Shown here piece after piece: positions 1 to 13,122 of a stretch of DNA of 64,000 nucleotides; positions within the stretch are counted from its first letter, which is position 1; each line of letters opens with the position of its first letter. The position numbers and the translations under genes were made by a program. The stretch comes from Lophium mytilinum (lineage: Eukaryota > Ascomycota > Dothideomycetes > Mytilinidiales > Mytilinidiaceae), in the NCBI GenBank assembly GCA_010093605.1, contig MU004185.1, positions 269,334-333,333 of the forward strand, in the 5' to 3' direction. The notes below the pieces were generated by a model. The model was not told where the DNA came from and made no database searches. It worked only from the letters and a program-made list of their open reading frames with translations.

Positions 1-63
1 TCAACACAGTAGTCATCTTTGGGTGCTGCCTCGTTCCAGAATCTTCATCCTTCAGCCCCCTCC

Positions 64-819
64 TCATTGTACTCCTCTCATAGCCTCCACCACATCTCTC
101 CACCACTGCTTCGCCTCGTCATCATACTTATCCTCATCCTCGCTGCACACATGGAACCGCATCTTTACCCCCTTCGTCTTGAACTCCCTCATTCTGTACC
201 TCTCTACAAACTTGCCTGGCTCCAGGCGCCTGGGCCCCAGCGTACTATGCCTCGCACTAACATTGATCTTGACATCCCTCAACCGCTCGAACTGCCCTAA
301 CAACGTCGACTCTCCCGGAAATCCTGACGCCGGGCGTCTCCAAAGCCATGACCAATCGATACCCAGATGGTGAATGTGCGCACGGCCGAAAGAACCGATG
401 TTAGAGGATAGGTTATGGAGCGCGGCGTAGGTTTTGAGGGTAAGAAAGAGATAAGACCTATAGATGAGGGAGGCGACTTCGAGACGTGTCCGGTGATTGA
501 TGGCTAGCAGTGCGAAGTGAGGTTCCGGAGGGTGAGGGACGAACACAGTGTCGAAGGATACGGGGCAGGGGATATAACGCCCCCGTGAGGACCTTGAGAA
601 GATGTTAGTATCACCGAGCCAGATCCAGTATTGGTGGCCTGCTAGACAGTGCGCGTAGATTAAGTTGCGGAGTTCGCCTGGGAGGTCGAGGAAGCGGAAT
701 GGCTGAGAGTTTGGAGACGCTGCTGAAGCTGATTGGGTAGTTAGCTCCTGCGTTGTTCCTGCAGACGCCTTTTGAAGAGGTTCGTTGAAATCGAGTTCGC
801 TTCGCATGAGAGGATTCAT
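64..819 (-). CDS. Uncharacterised fungal protein with an N-terminal LPxELRNLIY-type motif
   Basis: Intronless 251-residue reading frame. After a low-complexity, Ser/Thr/Ala-rich leader of about 40 residues comes the segment FRFLDLPGELRNLIYAHCL. This resembles the F-box-like or 2EXR-type opening (LPxELRxxIY) found in a large, lineage-expanded group of fungal proteins of unknown function. The central part (INHRTRLEVASLIYRSYLF) also fits that group, in which a short motif about ancestors and parents in the fold usually follows. No catalytic motif, signal peptide or membrane segment is seen. The C-terminus is charged. The function is unknown; a role in protein-protein interaction is only an analogy with F-box proteins. 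Confidence 0.6.
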   Translation of the reverse strand: MNPLMRSELDFNEPLQKASAGTTQELTTQSASAASPNSQPFRFLDLPGELRNLIYAHCLAGHQYWIWLGDTNIFSRSSRGRYIPCPVSFDTVFVPHPPEPHFALLAINHRTRLEVASLIYRSYLFLTLKTYAALHNLSSNIGSFGRAHIHHLGIDWSWLWRRPASGFPGESTLLGQFERLRDVKINVSARHSTLGPRRLEPGKFVERYRMREFKTKGVKMRFHVCSEDEDKYDDEAKQWWRDVVEAMRGVQ

Positions 820-1364
820 TTGCTCTCAATCTAACACCTTGACGGTGGTGATTGGAGGTTGGTGAGATGAATGGAGGCTCAAGTGAGGTCTAAAATATAT
901 GCAGCTAGTACTAGCGCGGATGACATAACCTGTCCCTGCATATCATCCTATGCACACGGGGGGGCATGAAAAAGCTGGCACTCTTATTTTGATGAAGAAG
1001 TGACGAACGTGCATGTACGCCACTGCTTGGGTTGGTTCAATGCGTTTCCAACAACGTAAATGAGATAGAAGGTCTTCACTTCCAGCTTCTTTAGGCACTT
1101 CAAGCCGCGGTGAATAGGTGTAACGCGAACTTTTACTTTGTTCATCTATGTGCTAAGCTACTAGACCTGACTCTCAGCAAATTGAATTATCATCGAGCAG
1201 GTCCATCGCATAGAACAAGGTGGGCGTCCTGTTCAAAACAACTGCCCCTTACTCCCCTCAATTCTGGCATATACCGTGATATCAAACTTTTCCCTCTGCA
1301 CTTTGACTCCTGCACCGAATAGACTTCTAGCGAGAAAAAGTCAACGCTTCTGCAGGACACTAAA
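820..1364. other. Intergenic region, no gene recognised
   Basis: About 545 bp between the start of the upstream minus-strand gene and the stop codon of the thiolase gene. It must hold the promoter of the first gene and the thiolase 3' end. I see no convincing coding sequence or repeat. Confidence 0.5.
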
Positions 1365-2807
<1,443 letters not shown>

Positions 2808-3180
2808 TTTAGAGTCTGTTTGTGTATATGTTTAGAAGGGTATATTCTGTGAAGCTGGAGGTGGTCAAACTCTTGTAGGTATTTGTAGACGGGTGACAAT
2901 TGCGGAGTCCGTTGAAGCTCACTCATCTAAAAAGCGCCCGCGATCTGCACTCCGTTGCTCGGACAGACAGGTACGACCCCATGGCCAATCACAGGGAACC
3001 TCCCTGCTCGCCCAAAACGTGCCCAGACCCACGATTACTTTAGCCACTCACCGCCGGTCTTTCTTTCTTCCACTCCGCTCACGTGCCGGCAGATTTCTTG
3101 GCTAACATCGCGAATTTCTGGAGCTCGAGCTTCACCTGTCGCGACGCCCCTCCCGTCATACCTACCCCTCCGCCGTCACC
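2808..3180. promoter_or_regulatory. Divergent promoter region between erg10 and snu114
   Basis: 373 bp separate the two divergently read start codons. A CCAAT box is present at 2985-2989. No other element was recognised. Confidence 0.5.
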
Positions 3181-6100
3181 ATGGATGATCTATATGACGA
3201 GTGAGTCGCGCGTTCTTCAGGCTAGTTTCGCATCGCTGATTCAAACAGGTTCGGAAACTTCATCGGCGAGGCCGAATCCGACGACGATGCATCATCCACC
3301 GGCCAGGCAGCCGACGCCTATGTCCTCGACGACGAGGCTGAAGATTCGGAAGTGGGTGCCAATGAGCAGCAGCTCATGGAAATTGACGATGACGGACCTT
3401 CCAACGCCGTGATCCTACACGAAGACAAGCAATACTACCCTAGCGCGTCCGATGTATATGGCCCCGATGTCGAGGTTCTGGTACAGGAGGAGGATACTCA
3501 GCTGCTCACCCAGCCCATCATCGACCCCGTAATCCAGAAGAAGTTTACCATACAAGAGGCGGACTTACCGCCTGTGCGCTTCGATCGCGATTTCCTTGCG
3601 GATCTGATGAACTTCCCGGAACAAATTCGAAACGTAGCGATAGCCGGACACCTACATCATGGAAAGACGGCATTCATGGATATGCTAGTGTTGGAGACAC
3701 ATGACGTCCAGGACCAGCTGGAGAAAAAGAAGGGCAAGAAGCGGGATGAGCAGCTACGGTACACGGACGTTCATGTTCTAGAGCGCGAGAGGGGACTCTC
3801 GATAAAAGCTGCTCCCATGAGCTTGGTCCTGCAGAGTACGAAGGGCAAATCGCATTTGTTCAATATCATTGATACCCCGGGGCATGTTAATTTCGTCGAT
3901 GAGGTGGCAGCGGCTGTACGGATCGCGGATGGTGTGGTTCTAGTGGTGGATGTGGTTGAAGGCGTCCAGATCAACACGGAGCAGGTCATTAAGCACGCCG
4001 TCCTTGAAGATCTACCGATGGTTTTGGTCGTCAACAAGATGGACAGACTCATTCTGGAGCTGAAACTTCCCCCGGCCGATGCTTACTTCAAGATCAAGCA
4101 CGTTATTGAGGAGGTCAACAAGGTCATTGAGGATACGCTACCAGGACAAGGCGAAAAGAGGCGGCTGAGTCCCGAAAAAGGCAATGTCGCATTTGCTTGC
4201 AGCAGCATGCGCTGGTGTTTCACCCTACAATCGTTCGCCAAGATGTACGCGGACAGCTACCCAGGTGTCGATGTGCAGGAATTTGCTCGTAGGCTATGGG
4301 GTGATATCTTCTTCAATCCACGAAGCCGGAAATTCACACGAAGACCTCAGGAGGATGGGGCCAAGCGAACATTCGTCAACTTTGTCCTGGAACCGATATA
4401 CAAGCTCTACTCGCACACTCTGAGTGAAAGCCCCAAAGATCTCAAAGCTACCCTTGCCAAACTCAATATCCATTTGAAGCCTTCACAGTACAAGACTGAC
4501 GCGAAAGAGCTTCTGAGACTGGTGTGCGAGCAATTCTTTGGTCCTGCAAATGGGTTTGTGGACATGATCGTCAAGCACATCCCTTCCCCCACCGAGGGCG
4601 CGAAGCGAATGCTAGAGCGATATTATACGGGCCCTCTCGACAGCAAGACTGCCACATCCATGGCATCTTGCAATCAGGACGGACCTCTCGTTATTCACGT
4701 TACAAAACTGTTCAACTCCAGTGACGCAAAGACTTTCAATGCGTTTGGACGGGTGTTGAGTGGCACAGCAAAACCTGTTCAGTCTGTGCGTGTTCTAGGA
4801 GAGGGCTACACGCTAGAAGACGAAGAGGACATGGTTGTGGCTACCGTTACAGACACCTGGATAGCAGAATCGCGATACAATGTCATCACCAGTGGCGTCC
4901 CAGCAGGAAACTGGGTACTTCTCGGCGGAGTCGACAACTCTATTGTGAAGAGCGCAACTTTGGTATCACAAAAGCTTTCCGATGACGAAGACGCATATAT
5001 CTTCCGGCCAGTCAAACACCTATTCGAATCTGTTTTCAAAGTCGCAGTAGAGCCCATCAACCCCTCCGAGCTCCCCAAGATGCTTGACGGTCTCCGCAAG
5101 ATCAACAAATCCTACCCTCTCGTCACCACCAAAGTCGAAGAATCTGGCGAGCACGTCGTACTTGGTACCGGCGAACTCTACATGGACTGCGTTCTGCATG
5201 ACCTCCGGCGTCTGTATGCCGACATGGAACTCAAAGTCTCCGATCCGGTCACTCGGTTCTGTGAAACTGTTGTGGAGACTTCTGCTATCAAATGCTACGC
5301 CCTCACACCCAACAAGAAGAACAAACTCACCATGGTCGCCGAACCCCTCGACCCAGGAATCGCAGAGGACATCGAATCTGGCGCGGTCAACATCAAAGAC
5401 CCGGTCCGTAAAGTCGGCAAGTTCTTTGAAGACAACTACGGCTACGATCTCCTCGCCTCCCGCAACATCTGGGCATTTGGCCCCGATGATATGGGCCCTA
5501 ACATTCTTCAAAACGACACACTTCCATCAGACGTCGACCAGAAGCTCCTCCGTGCCGTCCGCGACACTATTCGTCAAGGCTTCTCGTGGGCGACGCGTGA
5601 AGGCCCGCTCTGCGAAGAGCCGATCCGCAACGCCAAGTTCCGCGTCATGGATGTCAATCTAGCGCCTGAGGCTATCTTCCGTGGTGGTGGACAGATCATC
5701 CCAACAGCTAGACGCGCGTGCTATTCGAGTTTCTTGATGGCAAGCCCACGGCTGATGGAGCCAGTGTACAGTTGCAGTATGATAGGCCCGGCCGACGCGG
5801 TCGCCAGTTTATATACCGTCCTCGCGCGGCGGCGAGGCCATGTACTGCAGGATGGCCCCATTGCCGGAACCCCACTCTACAGTGTGAAAGGATTGCTCCC
5901 GGTCATCGACTCCTTCGGCTTCGAGACTGATCTACGCGTGAGTGTTGGCTAAGCCTCCTCTCTCATTAAATTTTATACAATACTGACTTTTCCCTCGCAG
6001 ATCCACACACAAGGTCAAGCAACCCTCTCCCTTGTCTTCGACCGCTGGAGTATCGTCCCCGGTGATCCACTCGATCGCGACATCAAACTCCGCCCCCTCG

Positions 6101-6243
6101 AGCCGGCTAGTGCGCAGGCGACCGCGAGGGACTTCGTCCTAAAGACTAGGCGCAGGAAGGGTTTGGCGGAAGACGTGACAATCAGCAAGTTCCTCGAGCC
6201 AGAACTGTTCAGGAGCTTGAAGGAGACGGGTATTTTGGATTGA
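3181..6243 (+). CDS. snu114: U5 snRNP GTPase Snu114 (EFTUD2/Cwf10 family)
   Basis: Elongation factor 2-like GTPase of the U5 snRNP. The family controls spliceosome activation and disassembly in the nucleus. Three exons (3181-3200, 3249-5937, 6001-6243) encode 983 residues, matching the roughly 970-residue animal and fission yeast proteins. The start MDDLYDEFGNFIGEAESDDD is the acidic N-terminal leader that separates this family from EF2. G-domain motifs are visible: GHLHHGKTAFMDML (P-loop), DTPGHVNFVDE and NKMDRLILELKLPP. The LHHGKT form of the P-loop and the ELKLPP after NKMDR are hallmarks of Snu114. EF2-like domains II-V follow, up to the conserved C-terminal SKFLEPELFRSLKETGILD. The 5' intron splits a codon after seven residues, so the true start precedes a very short first exon. 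Confidence 0.96.
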
Positions 6244-6440
6244 GCGAGGGGTGTATGATACTGGATGATGAAAATCTTGGTGTTTTGGGCGTGTATGATA
6301 TGGTTGGTTCTTGGGAGGAATTATGGCGGTTGAACCTGAATTGGAAGTATGTCCATGTCCCTCTGGGTGGGCACGTTGCGTGTCGAAATGCGACTGAAGA
6401 ACACCCTAGCTGACGTAAAATCATCAATCCACTTCGTAAG

Positions 6441-7060
6441 CGGTTCGATTCGTTACTTCTACTCCTGTTTGTGCATGAGATGGCCGTACGCCGCCGGGGT
6501 ACATAATGTGCTTAAGCCCTCTACTCGATGTCTGCTATGTCAGCCTTCACATGGTTCGATACACCTTCTCCCAAAAACGCAAGAGGTGGTCCGGGCAGGA
6601 AAGGCACACCGCCTAGAACACGCAGCGTGCTCACATCCAACCGGCGTCTAACAAAACATATCTTACGCAGTTCGATTCGATACTTTTACGCACTTTAGTG
6701 CAGGAATTGGCCCCCCTTTACGACAACACTGCATTCAAACACCCGGCGTTCTCAATACCACCCAGCGCTCAATGTTTCAAAAGTCGCGCGGTTAGATCCG
6801 ACACTTTTACTCACTTTCATGCAAGGAACAGCGCCCCCTCCAAGTCGCCACCGCGTTTAAATACCCAGCGTGGTCAAAGCCGCCCAGTGCCTACGATTCA
6901 AAGTCTCACGTGGTTAGATCCGATGCTTTTACTCACAATAACGCAGGGAAAGAGCCCCCTCCATGTTTCTACCGCGTCGGAACACCTGGCGTGGTCAAAA
7001 ACACCCAGTGCCTAACATTTCAAGTCTCACGCGGTTCGATCCGATGCTTTTACTCATATT
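6441..7060. repeat. Degenerate ~120-bp tandem repeat array, about six units
   Basis: A recurring core of the form GGTTCGATCCGATGCTTTTA occurs at 6441, 6552, 6668, 6789, 6911 and 7032, with spacings of 111, 116, 121, 122 and 121 bp. The last three units are the best conserved and share flanking text such as CCCAGTGCCTA and AAGTCTCACG. The array lies between the 3' end of snu114 and the promoter of the next gene. No protein is encoded. The core resembles the B box of RNA polymerase III genes. Confidence 0.8.
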
Positions 7061-7108
7061 TGTACCACAGAGGTATGACGGCCCTTGTAGGCTAGACGTG
7101 ATGGTTTA

Positions 7109-7192
7109 CAGGGTCGCCGTCACAAAAAGTGAGACTCTGGAGCACCGTGCGCCCCGCCAAGTAGAGTCTCACTTTTTGTGACGGTTGCCCTG
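7109..7192. repeat. Strong inverted repeat (hairpin-forming)
   Basis: Arms 7117-7138 and 7163-7184 are perfect 22-bp inverted copies around a 24-bp spacer. With three mismatches they extend to 7109-7138 and 7163-7192 (27 of 30 matching). The arm contains CACAAAAAGTGAGACTCT. It lies directly after the tandem array. It could be a relic of a small inverted-repeat element or a transcribed hairpin; no coding sequence is inside. Confidence 0.85.
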
Positions 7193-7673
7193 GTTTAAGA
7201 CAACGAAGATCTCTAGAAAATAGCCACTAGTAAGCCTGTTTTTAAGTCTGATTTCTCATTCTTTCCCCCACTCGTCACGTGATTAAACACACAACCTTGC
7301 CAACTACATAAGTCGATAACCCTTCAAGCTGTGGCCCAACGTCGTGTGCACCTGGCCCTGTTCATATTCAGTATTTTCCATCTAGTATCGGAGCTGCTTC
7401 GCGAATCTTTGAATTGAGACGGTCGTTTGATTTCCTAAAGCGGCTAATCTTATGCTCAAACCTCCATTAAGTCCGCTTACATCCGTCTGACAATCCTTCA
7501 ACGCATGGGCGCCAATCAGCAACGAAGGATTAAGGCCAGCCATTACCCTTGTACGACTACATAGACAGCTTCTCGCACACTCGGCACTCTGTTAGCATCA
7601 ACGCCGGTCACTATTTTCCTTCTACTACTTCCCGTCAACTATCTCCATACAAAGCCCATCCCAAAAACCCACA
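7193..7673. promoter_or_regulatory. Upstream region of the NAD(P)-binding protein gene
   Basis: About 480 bp without a recognised gene or repeat. It should contain the promoter and 5' leader of the following plus-strand gene. Confidence 0.4.
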
Positions 7674-8645
7674 ATGAAGCTTCTAGTCACCGGCGCGACT
7701 GGCCTCGTTGGTACTGAAGTTATCCGACAAGCGCTTGGCATCTCCTCCATCACGTCTGTTGTTGCGCTAGCTAGACGCGAGGTCAAGGTTCCGGAGCAGG
7801 TTGCATCGAATGCGGACACTACCAAATTGAAGACTGTGATTGTTGAGGATTGGGAGAAGTATACGCCCGAGGTGAAGGAGGCGATCAAGGGAGCAGATGC
7901 TTGTCTCTGGTGAGTTTTGGTCACGTGGAGTCTTCATCCTTTTCCAGTTTTTTTTTCAAAGTACGCTTTCAAGATATCGAATGAGATCGGGCGAACGAAG
8001 CTGTAGATTATGCTGGTTTCGAGCATTCCTCATGGACGAGACTAACATCTATCCATAGGCTCCTCGCCATCACCCCTGCAAAATCTAAAACCTATACCTT
8101 TGAAGAAGTCCGCAAAGTCTGTTCCGGCTACACCGTCGCTGGTATCCGTGAAATGAGTTCTGTAGCCAATAAGCCTTTCCGCTTCATCTACACCTCCGGA
8201 GCCATGACGGAGCGAGACCAGACGAAGAAATTGATGCTGCTAGGGGAATATCGGTTGATGAGGGTACGTGCTCACCGTCCGCTTCTTTCCACCGAATCCC
8301 TCTCCCCTTCTTTACCCTCCCCTTGAAACACCTTGTCTTACTCCCTTGTAGGGTGAGGTCGAGAACCAAATTCTCGCCTTCGCATCCCAATCTTCCGGCG
8401 CCGTCGAAGCTCAAGTCACCAAGCCCGGCGGCATCGACGGACCAGGCCGAGCCTTAATTGTGAGCGCTATTGCTGTTGCCAGCGCGGCGCTCGGTGTTAT
8501 GCCAAAGGTGCATGTGAGCGAGGTAGCGGCTGCGATGCTGCAACAGGCGGAGAAGGGGCTGGAGAAGGACACGCTGGAGAATGCGGACTTGGTGAGGTTA
8601 GGCCAGGGCGTCTTGGGAAGTGGGAACGAGGGATATGTGAAGTAG
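7674..8645 (+). CDS. NAD(P)-binding Rossmann-fold protein (NmrA/atypical SDR type)
   Basis: Three exons (7674-7909, 8059-8263, 8352-8645) encode 244 residues. The N-terminus MKLLVTGATGLVGTEVIRQA is a classic TGATGxxG dinucleotide-binding loop at the first beta-strand, as in NmrA-like and NAD-dependent epimerase-type atypical short-chain dehydrogenases. The middle contains FRFIYTSGAMTERDQTKK, equivalent to the strand ending with the active-site Ser/Thr of the fold. I see no clear YxxxK catalytic pair, so it may be a redox sensor or a reductase with an unusual active site. The length is close to other single-domain fungal members. The substrate is unknown. Confidence 0.75.
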
Positions 8646-9338
8646 GCCGATCTTTTGAAACAGCCCAGAGGGTGGAAGACATGTTCAGAAGCACATCGCT
8701 TTCTAATCAACTTTTGAATCCCTCGAGGCCCAAAGCTCCCCCTATCTTTTAGGGGTACTCCGGTGCTGCATATAGAGTCTCGAGATGGTCATTAACGAAT
8801 GTCGTTGTGGCACTTGGTGCAGGGCTAGCGCCTTAGGACCAGTAATATGTTAGCCAGCGTGTGACGGTTTGACATGTATGTACATTAAGAATCTTCCCAA
8901 GATTGATCTTACTTTTGGTTGAGAAGGTAAAACAGCTCTGAACACCCACATACCTGTGCTGCATTCTATCGGCACGATGATCTTGCTGCCCTTCAATAGA
9001 TGATTCATGCTTGCCGTCGGTATCGACAGCCCGATACATCATACTTGACTGTTGCCAACTCCAACACCATCTCGTTGACGTCGTACCCCCTCTTGCTAAT
9101 AGCCATTGAATCTTTCCGATGCTAGGAGGATGGGCTTCATAACTTCTTTCTGATCGGGCGTTGTTTTGTTCCAGTACTCCATTCCAAGAAGGATCAAATT
9201 CGGTGGCCGCCGGACCACGCTAGAACCGCCTAGGCAAGTCCTACCAATGTCTCTATCGCAACAACCCCTCGCGTTCATCATCACCACCTTTCCCTCGATC
9301 CTCAGCATCTGAGCAAAAAGCGCCTCGAACAATTCAAG
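8646..9338. other. Intergenic region, no gene recognised
   Basis: About 690 bp. It holds the 3' end of the preceding gene and the promoter of the aldehyde dehydrogenase gene. Short reading frames here show no recognisable motif. Confidence 0.45.
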
Positions 9339-11095
9339 ATGGCCATGGAGACATATAAGATGTGGGTAGGAGGAAATGAGCGCCTAGGAAAAGCGGGACT
9401 GTAAGATGATTCAACCCCTGCTGAAGCTCCCGCTGACATTGAGGTAGAATCGATGTAGAGGATCCAGCAACGGGAGAAATTTTTGCGAAGTAATTCTCTA
9501 TCACTACAAAACCGACTGGAGACTTTGCTAAGACCTCAGATGTTCGACTGCCTCCGCAGAGGATGTCGACCACGTCGTGAAACTCGCCAACGCTGCGTTC
9601 AAGTCAGGCAGCTGGTCAAGAGCACCTCGACATATCCGTGCCGATGTCTTAGAAAAGATTGCCGACCTCTTGATCAAGAATTTACCCCGGCTCATCGAAC
9701 TCGAGGTGCGCCAAACGGGAAGAGCAATCCGGGAAATGAATGCGCAGGTCCCGTCACTCGTCAAATGGTTCAAATACTACGCTGCAATTATTAGAACTGA
9801 AGAGCGCTCTGTTCTACCGACAATGGGATCGCTCCATAACTGGATCGATCGGAAACCGCTCGGTGTCGTGGCTCAGATCACTCCTTTTAACCATCCGCTT
9901 CTCATTGCGGTCAAAAAGATTGCGCCCGCTCTAGCGGCGGGTAACTCAATCGTGTTGAAGCCGTCGGAACTTACTCCTCTGACATCCATTGAGCTGGGCA
10001 AACTCATGAAAGAAGCCGGATTACCTGACGGCGTCTTTAACGTCCTCCCCGGCGACGGCCCAGTCACAGGAAAAGCTCTCGTCGCGCATCCGCTCATCAA
10101 GAAAGTTGATGTCACTGGAGGTACTCCTGCGGGCCGCGCGATTGGCGCCATTGCTGGTCAGAATCTAGCTAAATTTACAGCCGAGCTTGGAGGCAAGGCG
10201 CCGCTGGTCGTCTTTGACAGCGCCGATATCGATCTCGCGGTAAATGGAATTGTCTTCGGCTCCTTCATCGCATCCGGCCAAACCTGTGTTGCTGCTACCC
10301 GGATCATTGTCCACAACAGCATCTACAATACTGTCGTCGAAAAGTTAAAATTAAAGGCCGAGTCGATCACCCGTAGGATGGGCTCTCCGAAGAACGTGGA
10401 GTCGATGATGGGGCCGTTGATATCCGCGAAGCAGCTTGGAAATGTGATGACACTTGTTGACGATGCTATCAATTCGGATATTCGTGTTGCATCGGGCGGC
10501 CAGCGATTGACAACCAAGTCTGAGCTTGATGGAACCGACTTCTCGAAAGGATACTATTACCCGCCAACAGTTCTCTACGAGGCAGCTGAAAAAGTCACCC
10601 AGATGCGGATCTGGAAGGAAGAGGCGTTTGGTCCAGTCATCGTGGTCGTCGGCTTCGAGAGCGAGGAAGAAGCGCTTACACTGGCGAACGATTGCGAATT
10701 TGGACTCGGCGCAGCTGTCTGGACACAAGACTTATCTCAGGCATTTAGAGTATCGGAGGAGATTGAATCAGGTATCTGCTGGGGTAGGCTGCTCTCCGTT
10801 CATCTCCCAAACGTATGACTGCTTACTTTTCGTCAGTCAACACGCATCATCGCAACGACCCGAGCAGTCCATGGGGTGGAGTCAAAAACTCCGGCGTTGG
10901 TAGCGAGAACGGATTAGGTAATTTGAGCGGGCAGCTTCCTCGTAAGATGACTATATGCTGACCACATTTCCCAAAGATGCCTATCATGCGTACACGACGA
11001 CGAAAAGCACCATCATTAACTATGCAACAACGCAGCAAGGCCTCCAAAGCGACGACTGGTTTAAAGAAGGCGCAGGTGAAGTTAGATATGGCTAA
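9339..11095 (+). CDS. Aldehyde dehydrogenase family protein
   Basis: NAD(P)-dependent oxidation of an aldehyde to the acid; the substrate is unknown. Five exons read by eye: 9339-9400, 9448-9489, 9540-10783, 10837-10917 and 10977-11095, giving 515 residues, normal for the family. The two short 5' exons restore the expected N-terminus: YKMWVGGN, then DPATGEIFAKCSTASAEDVD. Family motifs are visible: TPFNHPLLIAVKKIAPALAAGNSIVLKPSE (read in two pieces), the general-base Glu in FTAELGGKAP, the nucleophile Cys in FIASGQTCVAATR, EEAFGPVIVV, and the C-terminal PWGGVKNSGVGSENG. The start ATG lies upstream of the first intron. Betaine or aminobutyraldehyde dehydrogenases are possible relatives, but specificity cannot be read from the sequence. 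Confidence 0.9.
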
Positions 11096-11166
11096 TGATA
11101 TAAAATGGGATAGAAATCAACGAAGTTCTGACGCTAAAATCACAAAGACAGCTCCAGCTCTGCGGC

Positions 11167-13122
11167 TCATGCATCTCCTCGGCGGTATGTAGACCATCTC
11201 TTTATCATACCTGGTGACCTTCGAGCCTTCCCGCTGGGCCCAAGATCCGCCATTTTTCTGAACTTCCCCGAAATACATTCCTTCACTCTCTCCACGCCCT
11301 TTTCATAATCCGCTGCATCCCACCACCCCTGTCTATCAATGAAATCAGCCCCCGAAGAGATCATGAGAGCAGTCTCCGTCGTTCCTTCAGAAGATTTGAA
11401 CGACTCCAAGTTGACCAGCTGTGCCAACTCGCTAGACATACGCGCGCGGTCAAGCAAAAATCGTGCCGTGTCTTTATGTTCGCAGTCCGGAGTTCTCTCG
11501 CCCCATTTGCAAGACCTGCAGCAGTTGTTCGTCTCTGAGAAGGGTCGAATATGCAGCCGCTCCATCGAACTGGAGTCGAACGCGAAGTAGTTACAGGAAT
11601 TCCCGGTATAGTAGAGGCTTGAATTCGCCTCCATGTGGCAAAGAGCGGATTGTCCGACAGAGAGGTACTTTGTCACAACTAAAAAGAATGGATGCACTGC
11701 TGCCTTCTCGACCTTCGAACGCCAGAGCCCGAGGCAGATGCCGTGATGGGTGTGGTTGGGCAGAGCATACGGGAGGCGGCCACGGATGATCCGATTGAAG
11801 TCTTGGCCCTCGAAGGCGTACCATTCAGCATCGAGTGGGATGATATCGTCTGGGCCTCTGTTTGCGCCATCAAGTACAATGTCTTCTATCGGAGTGTCGC
11901 GGATGTATGTCCAAGCCCAGAGAGGAATTCGCGTCTCGCCGGTTTTGCAGGCACAGATAAGCTCCGCAAGCGTGATCTTTTTCGGTGCGCTATTTCGGAT
12001 CAACACAAACGGTGGTTCTGGGTATTCTTTAAACTCGGCGAGTTTCGAAGGGGAACCATCTTTGGGTGCGGAAAGCCAGTATACGGATCGGATGAGCGCT
12101 GCTACTGCTTGCAAGGCCAGCCAAAGCAGCGCCGACTGGTTTGTTGCGTCTCTTAGAATTGAGTACTGGCAGATGTACGCCACGACCAAACAAAGAGCGG
12201 CCAGAAGCGCAATGATCCTTGTCGGCCACCCGTGAAGGAAGAGGGACTTGCCTTGGGCATGCAGCACATCGCCATGCCCAAGCCGGCACTGCAGCAACTC
12301 CATTGTCCGGACATCCGACTTCCACGCACTTAGGGCGTCCCACACAGGAATGGTGAGGCAAGTTCCCGGCCGCTGCGTTTTCCAGGTATACAACAGCGGC
12401 ATCGCGAAAAGTACGAGTAGCGACGCGTGCATCCCAACCATAGCGTGAATACGGACCCAGCTCCACGATGTCTGGACCACAATCAGCAACCACGAAGTTA
12501 TACCGGTGCATAGTATCCCGAAGAGCAAATGTAGGCAGATGCTCTGACCCCAACTCCCTTCTTTCGTCGGATTTCCCAAGTTCAGCGCGGTGAAGCCTGT
12601 CAGCCTCAGCCCGCCCCGCCCTGTTTGATCTGTTCCATACCTCGAAGCGACATCCAGTAGCGGATTCGACTCAGCATTGAAGAATCGCTTCCACTTCTTG
12701 ATTACCAAATCCCCGCCCTTTCGCCCTTTCGCTTTTGGCGCCTGCCCCTCGAACTCGACGCGCACAACATCACACTCCAGTATCAGCGCATTCGACTCTG
12801 CCTCTAGCGCCGTGTATCCAAAGATTCCGCGTAGAGATTCTAACCCAAACCCAGCGGCTTGGCAGCGATCGTTTCCGAGCGCAATCTTGAGCGCCGATTT
12901 CACCATGCCCAGCATTCCGAGTAACGAAAGTTGGGAGATGGAGAGGTTGCCTAGCCCGAGATGTGTCGCGATGGCGTTCCGCTCGACGGAGCCGGAGAAG
13001 AGAAGTGCAGAGAGGGCGGCGATGTCTTGAGTGCCCGATGCCATGGATTGCGCGAGGGTGTCCTGAGGGACGCAGTCGGGAGCCGCAGCAGCAGCTGCGG
13101 CCGCGGGGAGGATGGAAGACAT
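11167..13122 (-). CDS. Uncharacterised multi-spanning membrane protein
   Basis: Intronless frame of 651 residues. After an Ala-rich start there is a soluble N-terminal part of about 190 residues. Hydrophobic segments then follow near residues 195-222 (LLFGILCTGITSWLLIVVQT), 226-246, 300-322 (IIALLAALCLVVAYICQYSI) and 328-348. They suggest about four membrane spans, followed by a long soluble C-terminal part rich in Cys and Trp (NNCCRSCKWGERTPDCEH). I do not recognise the family. The stop lies only about 70 bp from the stop of the convergent aldehyde dehydrogenase gene. A fungus-specific membrane protein of unknown role is the safest description. Confidence 0.6.
   Translation of the reverse strand: MSSILPAAAAAAAAPDCVPQDTLAQSMASGTQDIAALSALLFSGSVERNAIATHLGLGNLSISQLSLLGMLGMVKSALKIALGNDRCQAAGFGLESLRGIFGYTALEAESNALILECDVVRVEFEGQAPKAKGRKGGDLVIKKWKRFFNAESNPLLDVASRYGTDQTGRGGLRLTGFTALNLGNPTKEGSWGQSICLHLLFGILCTGITSWLLIVVQTSWSWVRIHAMVGMHASLLVLFAMPLLYTWKTQRPGTCLTIPVWDALSAWKSDVRTMELLQCRLGHGDVLHAQGKSLFLHGWPTRIIALLAALCLVVAYICQYSILRDATNQSALLWLALQAVAALIRSVYWLSAPKDGSPSKLAEFKEYPEPPFVLIRNSAPKKITLAELICACKTGETRIPLWAWTYIRDTPIEDIVLDGANRGPDDIIPLDAEWYAFEGQDFNRIIRGRLPYALPNHTHHGICLGLWRSKVEKAAVHPFFLVVTKYLSVGQSALCHMEANSSLYYTGNSCNYFAFDSSSMERLHIRPFSETNNCCRSCKWGERTPDCEHKDTARFLLDRARMSSELAQLVNLESFKSSEGTTETALMISSGADFIDRQGWWDAADYEKGVERVKECISGKFRKMADLGPSGKARRSPGMIKRWSTYRRGDA

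Noticed and set aside
6441-7060. CRISPR-like array
   Set aside because: The units are long, diverged tandem copies without unique spacers, in a eukaryotic genome.
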